Origin: Prolixibacteraceae bacterium UBA5740
GTDB lineage: Bacteria > Bacteroidota > Bacteroidia > Bacteroidales > Prolixibacteraceae
Direction of reading: 5' to 3'
Assembly: GCA_002419285.1 (NCBI GenBank)
Contig: DIFU01000082.1
Location: forward strand, 1-10,960
Length of the DNA stretch: 10,960 bases
Made by a program: the position numbers and the translations under genes. Shown here one piece after another: positions 1-5,095 of the stretch. Under the pieces are notes generated by a model. That model was given only the letters and a program-made list of their open reading frames with translations. It searched no databases and was not told the origin of the DNA. Every line of letters begins with the position of its first letter. Position 1 is the stretch's first letter.

Positions 1-584
1 GTCAGATAATTGAGATTCAGCTTATTGACAAACGGAAGCTCGGTAATGATGGGATAACGAACCCCGGTATCCAGGATGAAATTCAGGGTGTCAGAGTTGT
101 TGATCGTCACGGGGATGATGATCAGGTTACTGGCCGATTTAAACTTGATGGTTATTGATTTGGCTTTGGGGTTCTCAATCATAAAACCCCTGTTGACACC
201 GAAATCACGGGCAGTCCGCTCATAATCCACCGATTCTTCCAAAGGCACATATTCCCTGACAACCATCAGGTTACCTTCAATCTCGAATATCAGGTAGAAA
301 TCATTCATCAGTTTATCAAGAACGAACTTGATGGGCTTGTTGGAGATGTTCAGGCTGATCTTCTTATCTGCGACCAATCTTGCATTGTAGGAGTAATCAA
401 TATTGAGGTATTTACAGATTTTCTCAATTACCTCAGAGAGAGGCTCATTTTCAGCATATATACTTATATTCTGGTCAAGAGCGGTAGCGGTTTTCGGTTC
501 CTGGGCATAACCGCTGAAAGGAATCAGGGTCATCATCAGGAAGAATGCCACGATGGCAAATGCGGATGTTTTTAATGTTTTCAT
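1..584 (-). CDS. STN-domain protein with retropepsin-like aspartyl protease segment (partial, C-terminus beyond window)
   Basis: The gene begins with ATG at 584 and stays open to the left edge, giving 194 codons. Residues 1-28 form a signal peptide (MKTLKTS, hydrophobic core, ending SGYAQ), so the product is exported. Residues about 40-111 match the secretin/TonB short N-terminal (STN) fold, with an NEPLSEVIEKICKYL helix followed by KKISLNISNKPIKFVLDKL. After a linker, residues 160-183 read ITINNSD-like strands then FILDTGVRYPIITE; DTG at 172-174 is the catalytic-type motif of clan AA (retropepsin-like) aspartyl proteases. It lies 12 nt downstream of the FecR gene on the same strand, so it is probably the third gene of the sigma/FecR operon. 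STN domains of TonB receptors signal to FecR; I infer a similar contact here. No TonB plug or barrel is visible, but the C-terminus is missing, so the protease call rests on one motif and its context. Confidence 0.72.
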   Translation of the reverse strand, partial: MKTLKTSAFAIVAFFLMMTLIPFSGYAQEPKTATALDQNISIYAENEPLSEVIEKICKYLNIDYSYNARLVADKKISLNISNKPIKFVLDKLMNDFYLIFEIEGNLMVVREYVPLEESVDYERTARDFGVNRGFMIENPKAKSITIKFKSASNLIIIPVTINNSDTLNFILDTGVRYPIITELPFVNKLNLNYL

Positions 585-596
585 GACTTTCAGGCA

Positions 597-1646
597 TTAA
601 TTGTTGGCACGCTGCGTTAACAAATACTGACTCTTACTTTGGGTAAGGTCGAGCTGGAAGGTCAGCCGGATCACATCCAGGATAAATTCAACCGGTTGTT
701 GATCGAAGCTGGCCGTTAGCATGAGGTTTCCAATGGACGGGTCGGAGAGTCGGACCTCAACAAAATAGACCTTCTCAAGAAGCTGAATGACCTCAACAAG
801 AGGGGTTTCGTTGAACTCGAACCGATGGGTTCTCCAGGCGGAAACGTTAGGGTCGGTATTGACCCTCTTAAACAGGGAACCATCACGGGACACATAGGTA
901 CCTTTCTCGCCCGGGTCGAGAAGGAGATTGTTAGCCACTTGGTAATCACTGCCAGATGAGGTAACCTGAACCTTTCCCGATTCGACAACAACTTCAACGA
1001 GGGTATCACCCGGATAGGCCAGCACATTGAAAGAAGTTCCCAATACCCTGATCCGCGCGTCGCCGGCATCAATGACAAACGGACGGGAGGCATCGGGTAC
1101 AACATCAAAAAACGCCTCGCCTGAAACGCTCACCTCCCTCGAGTTTCCGGAAAACTCCCGGGGATAGGTCAGTTTCGACTGGCTGTTCAAGGTTACAACG
1201 GTACCATCGGGAAGGATCACCTGATCGAGGACCTGACGTTGGCCCGACCTCACCTCGGTATAAACCGAAGGCTGATGGTTTCTGAAACCCAGGTAATAAC
1301 CGGCTAGGCCCAAAGACAACGCAATCAACAGGGAGGCAGCAACCTTGAGTAATCTGCCTGCAAAAATTCCCGGTCTGGATTCCGGCTTTAAGGAAACCAC
1401 CTTTGCCGACTCTTCCAGTCTCCGTTCAAGACCTGACCAGGCTTCTGAAGTGTTGTACCTCTTCTGTCCCAGCCAAAGTCCTGCCCTTTCAAATGTGCGG
1501 CGCGATTCATTCAGTACGGCCATATTGTCGCCCGACTGGCCAGCCCAGGCTTCAAGTTCCTGCCGTTCCTGATCATTAGCCTCACCGGTGAGGTATTTGG
1601 CTATCAGCTCGTCTATCGGATTCCCTATGTCGCTTTTTGTTTCCAT
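597..1646 (-). CDS. FecR family anti-sigma factor
   Basis: A 349-aa protein of normal length for Bacteroidota FecR proteins, starting at ATG 1646. The cytoplasmic N-terminal part (about 1-95) should bind the sigma factor. One membrane helix lies at about 99-120 (LLKVAASLLIALSLGLAGYY). The periplasmic FecR domain (about 128-228) holds the hallmark LPDGTVVTLNSQSKLTYP (145-162), SGEAFFDV (175-182) and GTSFNVLAY (203-211). A C-terminal DUF4974-type domain follows at about 272-345, beginning WRTHRFEFNETPLVEVI. In this family the protein holds the ECF sigma factor inactive until a periplasmic signal arrives. It sits 49 nt downstream of the sigma gene and 12 nt upstream of the STN-protease gene, which supports a three-gene operon. 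The C-terminal domain resembles the STN domain of that downstream neighbour. Family assignment is secure; the signal is unknown. Confidence 0.94.
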   Translation of the reverse strand: METKSDIGNPIDELIAKYLTGEANDQERQELEAWAGQSGDNMAVLNESRRTFERAGLWLGQKRYNTSEAWSGLERRLEESAKVVSLKPESRPGIFAGRLLKVAASLLIALSLGLAGYYLGFRNHQPSVYTEVRSGQRQVLDQVILPDGTVVTLNSQSKLTYPREFSGNSREVSVSGEAFFDVVPDASRPFVIDAGDARIRVLGTSFNVLAYPGDTLVEVVVESGKVQVTSSGSDYQVANNLLLDPGEKGTYVSRDGSLFKRVNTDPNVSAWRTHRFEFNETPLVEVIQLLEKVYFVEVRLSDPSIGNLMLTASFDQQPVEFILDVIRLTFQLDLTQSKSQYLLTQRANN

Positions 1647-1695
1647 TGTATTGGTATGACAGCTTGCCGGTTAAAAACCCTTATTGCCTGATGAA

Positions 1696-2262
1696 TTATT
1701 TTTTAAAAAACAGGTAAAACATGAAAATCCTTTTGCACTTTTCCCTCAGAAACCGAATTGCCAATCCCATTTGAGCTTCCACGGTTTTGACGGAAATCTG
1801 CAGTCGATTGGCAATTTCCTGGTACTTTAGCCCCTCCTGGCGACTAAGCAAAAATATCTCCCGTCGCTTATCGGGAAGTGCGGCGATCGCCGATGATATG
1901 GCCTTTGATTTTTCCTCTTCCAGGAAATAATCCTCCTCAGCCGCATCTTCGATGATGGCATCCCTGATTTTCTTTGCGTGGTTTTGCCTGACCTTCTCAT
2001 GCATAATCAAATTAATGCACTGGTTACGCACCGATCGGAACAAATAACTGCGCAAAGAGGTCGAAACGACCACAGTTTCCCTCTTCTCCCATATCCGCAC
2101 GAAGAGATCCTGGACCACCTCCTCCGACTGGTCATGATCTCCCAGAAAATGCGATGCATAATGGCACAGGGAAGGATAGAAGGCCTCAAAAATATCTTTC
2201 AGTGCATCCTTGTCACTGTTTCTGAGCCGCATAAGTATGTCCTTCTCGTCGAATTTTCCCAT
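1696..2262 (-). CDS. ECF-type RNA polymerase sigma-70 factor
   Basis: A 188-aa ECF sigma factor. Sigma region 2 spans about 22-90 (FEAFYPSLCHYASHFLGD, EEVVQDLFVRIWEKR, RSYLFRSVRNQCINLI) and contacts core polymerase and the -10 element. Region 4 spans about 122-174 (ALPDKRREIFLLSRQEGLKYQEIANRL, then ISVKTVEAQMGLAIRFLRE), a helix-turn-helix for the -35 element. The short hydrophobic tail FMFYLFFKK is common in Bacteroidota members. The frame is open upstream to 2400, but the extra 46 residues are proline- and histidine-rich and resemble no sigma domain, so ATG 2262 (MGKFDEKD) is preferred. No clear ribosome binding site is seen, as is usual in this phylum. It is the first gene of the operon with FecR and the STN protein. 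Its targets, often the operon itself, cannot be read from the sequence. Confidence 0.93.
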   Translation of the reverse strand: MGKFDEKDILMRLRNSDKDALKDIFEAFYPSLCHYASHFLGDHDQSEEVVQDLFVRIWEKRETVVVSTSLRSYLFRSVRNQCINLIMHEKVRQNHAKKIRDAIIEDAAEEDYFLEEEKSKAISSAIAALPDKRREIFLLSRQEGLKYQEIANRLQISVKTVEAQMGLAIRFLREKCKRIFMFYLFFKK

Positions 2263-2347
2263 GGGCAGGAAATTACAAATGGTTTGAACCTGAGTATAAA
2301 TGTATGAAAAATGTGAATGAAGCCTCAGACTGAAAGGAGGAAAAGCC

Positions 2348-2367
2348 GGAATGACCGGGAATGACCG
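2348..2367. repeat. Tandem 10-bp direct repeat upstream of the sigma gene
   Basis: GGAATGACCG occurs twice head to tail (2348-2357 and 2358-2367) and is followed by one more G. It lies about 86-105 bp upstream of the sigma factor start (2262, minus strand), in the space between that gene and the divergent tRNA. Two adjacent sites one helical turn apart would suit a regulator, but this is inference from position alone. Confidence 0.45.
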
Positions 2368-2417
2368 GTGTCGGGCAATCCCTTCATTGAGCGAGGGCAA
2401 AAAATAATGTTATGCAC

Positions 2418-2447
2418 TTCAGAATTCTGAAATAATTATTAGTTTTG
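2418..2447 (+). promoter_or_regulatory. Predicted promoter of tRNA-Leu (TTC-N19-TAGTTTTG)
   Basis: TAGTTTTG at 2440-2447 fits the Bacteroidota -7 consensus TAnnTTTG exactly. Nineteen bases upstream, TTC at 2418-2420 stands where the -33 TTG is expected, with one mismatch. The -7 box ends 13 bp before the first base of the tRNA, which suits transcription starting just upstream of it. Confidence 0.6.
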
Positions 2448-2460
2448 CAACGCTTCAGAC

Positions 2461-2544
2461 GCCCGGGTGGCGGAACTGGTAGACGCGCTGGACTCAAAAT
2501 CCAGTGTTAGCAATAACGTGCGGGTTCGAGTCCCGCCCCGGGCA
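2461..2544 (+). tRNA. tRNA-Leu (anticodon CAA)
   Basis: A complete class II tRNA. The acceptor stem is GCCCGGG (2461-2467) paired with CCCGGGC (2537-2543), with discriminator A at 2544. The anticodon stem CTGGA/TCCAG encloses the loop CTCAAAA, giving anticodon CAA, which reads the leucine codon TTG. A long variable arm (GTTA-GCAA-TAAC) is typical of tRNA-Leu. The T arm is GCGGG-TTCGAGT-CCCGC. The 3' CCA is not encoded; CA and an A run follow the discriminator. Confidence 0.97.
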
Positions 2545-2546
2545 CA

Positions 2547-2587
2547 AAAAAATCCGGATATCTGATAATCAGATATCCGGATTTTTT
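2547..2587. terminator. Bidirectional intrinsic terminator between tRNA-Leu and the esterase
   Basis: A perfect inverted repeat with 20-bp arms around a single central base (A at 2567). The core TCCGGATATCTGAT is flanked by an A run on the left and a T run on the right, so each strand yields a stem followed by a U tract. It starts 3 nt after the tRNA and ends 4 nt before the esterase stop codon, so it can end both converging transcripts. Confidence 0.9.
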
Positions 2588-2591
2588 CTTT

Positions 2592-3764
2592 CTACTGAAA
2601 GATCATGGGGACAAACTCCGACAGGTAAACCCTCCAGTTGGTCCAGGTGTGGCCACCCTCACTTTCCCTATAGACATAAGGCATGTTCATCTTGTCAAGC
2701 TTCGCCCTGAAATCGGAAACATGTTTGTACAGAAAATCTGTTTTACCGATGGCAATCCAGTAGAGTTTGTAACCGTTCTCCATCTGTTTTTGCAATGTTT
2801 CATCGAAGTTTTCATATACTTTCGACTGAACTCTTGCATCAGGCATGATGGCAGGCGAGAAAAGTCCGATATAATCGAATGTTTCCGGATAGAATCTGGA
2901 AATATGCAATGAATGGTAACCTCCCATGGAGAGACCAGCGATGGCCCGACCTTTCTTTTCAGGAATGGTTCGGTATTGCTCATCCACAAACCGGATCACA
3001 TCGATAAAGTTCTGTTCCATGGTACCGTCCATGGTGTTGGGCAACTGCATTGTTGGCTTATAAAAACCTAAAGCTGATTCACCAGGGGCTGCTTCCTGGG
3101 CAACGTTTCCGTTAGTCATAACAACAATCATGGGTTTGGCTTTACCCTTTGCGATCAGGTTATCCAGGATCTGGGATGTCCTTCCAAGGGCAATCCAGGC
3201 CTCTTCATCACCACCCATGCCATGCAGAAGATATAAAACAGGGTACTTTTCCTTTCCGCTTTCGTATCCCGGAGGGGTATAAATGGTTATGCGCCGTGTT
3301 TTGTTTAGTCCGGGCGATTCATACCAGCGACGGGTGACCGTGCCATGGGGAACATTATTCACACTATAGAGGTCTCCTTTGCCACCCTTGGTGATAAACA
3401 CATTGGTCACCGATGCCACATCCCTGATCAGGTAGACGTTATTGGGATCAGTGCTCCGAAGACCATCCACAGAAAATGAATAGCCAAATAAATCAGATTC
3501 AAGAGGTTGGGTTGTGTACGACCACAGACCATTTTCGTCTTTGGTCATCAACACCGAGCCCGGTGTCCAGCCCTCGCCCGCCATCCAGTCGCCCATCAAC
3601 TTCACCTCAGTGGCTCCGGGAGCCATAAAGCGGAAAGTAACCCGATTATCTTCATGTACTTCGGGCGATACAATGTTCTGTCCGCCAAACAATGCTTGCT
3701 GTCCGAAGGATGCCAGGACTGAGATTAATAAGATGGTCAATGTTATAAAGTGTCTCTTTATCAT
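2592..3764 (-). CDS. Secreted carbohydrate esterase family 1-like (feruloyl/acetyl xylan-type) alpha/beta hydrolase
   Basis: A 390-aa exported hydrolase. Residues 1-22 (MIKRHFITLTILLISVLASFGQQ) form a signal peptide. Residues about 30-125 form an N-terminal Ig-like (E-set/CBM48-like) domain with VTFRFMAPGATEVKLMGDW, as found ahead of CE1/XynZ-type esterases. The alpha/beta-hydrolase domain fills about 145-388: LYLLHGMGG near 177-185, nucleophile elbow GLSMGG with Ser279, Asp343 in GKTD and His372 in EGGHTW make a plausible catalytic triad. The family cleaves esters such as feruloyl or acetyl groups on plant polysaccharides; the exact substrate is not readable, and enterochelin-esterase-like hydrolases share the fold. 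I chose ATG 3764; a TTG seven codons upstream (3785) is the only longer start and adds residues before the charged start of the signal peptide. It ends in TAG just inside the shared terminator. No other carbohydrate gene is visible nearby. Confidence 0.88.
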   Translation of the reverse strand: MIKRHFITLTILLISVLASFGQQALFGGQNIVSPEVHEDNRVTFRFMAPGATEVKLMGDWMAGEGWTPGSVLMTKDENGLWSYTTQPLESDLFGYSFSVDGLRSTDPNNVYLIRDVASVTNVFITKGGKGDLYSVNNVPHGTVTRRWYESPGLNKTRRITIYTPPGYESGKEKYPVLYLLHGMGGDEEAWIALGRTSQILDNLIAKGKAKPMIVVMTNGNVAQEAAPGESALGFYKPTMQLPNTMDGTMEQNFIDVIRFVDEQYRTIPEKKGRAIAGLSMGGYHSLHISRFYPETFDYIGLFSPAIMPDARVQSKVYENFDETLQKQMENGYKLYWIAIGKTDFLYKHVSDFRAKLDKMNMPYVYRESEGGHTWTNWRVYLSEFVPMIFQ

Positions 3765-3937
3765 AGTTAAAGGATTTTTATTCAATATATAGGTATCGGA
3801 TTCCCCGCCAAATTACGAAAATATGAAAACTGAAAGAATCCACAGAGGAATACGGTCCAATTAATCGTATCACCAATCAACAAGAGAAGTCAATTATTTA
3901 TTCGTTGGGTAATTCGGGGGATTCATTCAATAAAATC

Positions 3938-3995
3938 ATTTGCTCATAAATAAATTACAATAATTCTAAATTAACCATTATTTTTATTTGCTCAT
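3938..3995. repeat. Direct repeat ATTTGCTCAT, two copies 48 bp apart
   Basis: Identical 10-mers at 3938-3947 and 3986-3995. The second overlaps the TTG of the predicted -33 element for the LuxR-type gene, the position expected of an operator. Role is inferred from position only. Confidence 0.4.
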
Positions 3996-4018
3996 CTTAA
4001 TCTAAATCAGTAACTTTA
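3988..4018 (+). promoter_or_regulatory. Candidate promoter of the LuxR-type regulator (TTG-N20-TAACTTTA)
   Basis: TTG at 3988-3990 and TAACTTTA at 4011-4018 match the Bacteroidota -33/-7 pattern with a 20-bp spacer; the last base of the -7 box deviates from TAnnTTTG. It would give a 5' untranslated region of about 90 nt before ATG 4115. AT-rich surroundings make chance matches likely, hence the modest confidence. Confidence 0.38.
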
Positions 4019-4114
4019 ATATCCCAATAAATAAGTCGGGACAAATGAAACCACTGAACCCAAGATATCGGTCTGTTATCCCATCTCTGCTTGTAAATTT
4101 ATCGTTACTCTCCA

Positions 4115-4765
4115 ATGAATTCACTATGCAAAGTTTTGATCCTTGAGAGTTTTCCGCTTTTCAGCCGTGGAATCCGGCTAATGCTGGAGCATGATAAAGA
4201 ATTCGACGTCATTGGCGAAGCCAATGGAATTGAAGACTTTAAGTTTTCACTTAGCACAACCAATCCGGATCTTGTCGTGATGGACGCCTATCATTGCGAA
4301 CAAGGCGGCACCCCGATTTTGAAAAAAGCCGTCAAATGGCTGAAAAAAATCCCTGTATTCATCATTGCCCGACCCGATTTTTCAGTTTGGTTTCAGGACT
4401 ACCTTCGATTGGGAGTTAAGGGAATTGTTCTGAACAATGCCTCACCTGAGGAGTTGATGAAAGCCATGAAAAAAGTCTGCAGCGGAGTAGAACAATATCC
4501 CTCCCAGTATCTGGATGGTGATGATGAAATGGTTCCTCTGTCCAGCTCCGACCTGGAGGTTATTGCCGGAAAGAGATCACTGACCGACCGGGAATTCCTG
4601 ATATTGCACCATATCAGCCAGGGAATGTCATACAAACAGATTGGCCGGAAGTTATACATCAGCCCCCGAACCGTCGAATCACACAAAAGAAACATCCTGT
4701 CAAAACTTGGACTTAAGACCACTACCGAGCTTATCAAATACTCGATGCAAAACAACATCAATTAA
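4115..4765 (+). CDS. LuxR/NarL-family response regulator with degenerate receiver domain
   Basis: A 216-aa regulator of ordinary length. Residues about 5-122 form a receiver (REC) fold: VLILESFPLFSRGI, then PDLVVMDAYH with Asp57 at the phosphorylation site, and LGVKGIVLNNASPEELMKAM at the end. Residues about 153-213 are a LuxR-type helix-turn-helix: LTDREFLILHHISQGMSYK, then ISPRTVESHKRNILSKLGL and TTTELIKYSM. The receiver is unusual. The acidic pair that binds Mg2+ is reduced to E11-S12, the conserved Thr/Ser after beta-4 is Ala (IIARPD), and the conserved Lys after beta-5 is Asn (LNN). It may therefore not respond to phosphorylation in the classic way, or may be activated by dimerisation or another signal. 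No histidine kinase is in view. It lies directly upstream of the two surface-protein genes and is a natural candidate to regulate them (inference). Confidence 0.92.
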   Translation: MNSLCKVLILESFPLFSRGIRLMLEHDKEFDVIGEANGIEDFKFSLSTTNPDLVVMDAYHCEQGGTPILKKAVKWLKKIPVFIIARPDFSVWFQDYLRLGVKGIVLNNASPEELMKAMKKVCSGVEQYPSQYLDGDDEMVPLSSSDLEVIAGKRSLTDREFLILHHISQGMSYKQIGRKLYISPRTVESHKRNILSKLGLKTTTELIKYSMQNNIN

Positions 4766-4848
4766 CAGCCCCTCCAAAATTGCGTCTACTTTACTTCTTT
4801 ATACGCCCGGAATGAGATAATCCGGAAGGTACATGTGAATTTGCAATC

Positions 4849-5095
4849 ATCAAAAAATAGGTAAAATCACGGATGGATTTATGGCTTTAAAAAGTCGTAA
4901 ATTCATATAAGAATTAAGTCGCATTGAGTACGTTTTTGATTAAGCCTTTTCCTGTTTGTCACCCCACTTCCAGGAAAAAACAAACCAGTCGCAGAGCAGA
5001 AGAATTTTGCAGCGCTCCTTACCAATGGAGGCGTTTCATGAAGGTGATTCCGTGATGTACGAACATCGGTCTTGATGATCCTAAACCCTGTGATC
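4849..5095 (+). promoter_or_regulatory. Leader copy A: conserved 5' region of the first surface-protein gene
   Basis: The 330 bp between the regulator and the surface-protein gene contain no gene, and the last 247 bp align throughout with the region before the next gene (8811-9069). Shared blocks, in order, are ATCAAAAAATA (4849), ACGGATGGATTT (4869), AAGTCGC (4916), hairpin TTTTCCTG/CAGGAAAA (4947-4978), AACAAACCAGTCG (4979-4991), hairpin CGCTCC/GGAGgCG (5013-5033), GGTGATTC, and ATGATC/GATCAT (5075-5097), the last overlapping the start codon. The promoter itself is not clear. The leader could be RNA that folds in the transcript or a set of protein sites on DNA. I do not recognise a known riboswitch. 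From 4766 to 4848 only a weak 5-bp inverted repeat (CCGGA/TCCGG) is seen. Confidence 0.7.

Larger units (their letters stand above)
3765..4114. other. AT-rich divergent intergenic region (esterase / LuxR regulator)
   Basis: About 350 bp with no gene. It holds the start regions of two diverging genes. A direct repeat ATTTGCTCAT (3938-3947 and 3986-3995) and a candidate promoter for the regulator lie in its right half. On the esterase side I could not find a convincing TAnnTTTG box; CGTAATTTGG read on the minus strand near 3809-3818 is one base short of the consensus spacing. Confidence 0.6.

Noticed and set aside
2263..2400. N-terminal extension of the sigma factor to an upstream start at 2400
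   Set aside because: The added 46 residues match no sigma region and would make the protein longer than typical ECF factors; the tandem 10-bp repeat also lies there.
3765..3785. Seven-residue extension of the esterase to position 3785
   Set aside because: It needs a TTG start, and the ATG at 3764 gives a well-formed signal peptide.
4045..4146. 33-codon open frame overlapping the start of the LuxR-type gene in another frame (MKPLNPRYRS...)
   Set aside because: No supporting signal or recognisable product; short chance frames are common. Translational coupling remains possible but cannot be supported.
4808..4831. CCGGA/TCCGG inverted repeat after the LuxR-type gene, considered as its terminator
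   Set aside because: Only five base pairs and no T tract follows; too weak to call.
4836..4843. TGAATTTG as a -7 box for the first surface-protein gene
   Set aside because: One mismatch to TAnnTTTG and no TTG at the proper distance upstream; it also has no counterpart in leader B.
5025..5075. Small open frame of 16 codons (ATG GAG GCG ... TGA) inside leader A, a possible leader peptide
   Set aside because: Copy B lacks the ATG and carries indels that break the frame, while the hairpin bases are kept; conservation follows the stem, not the peptide.
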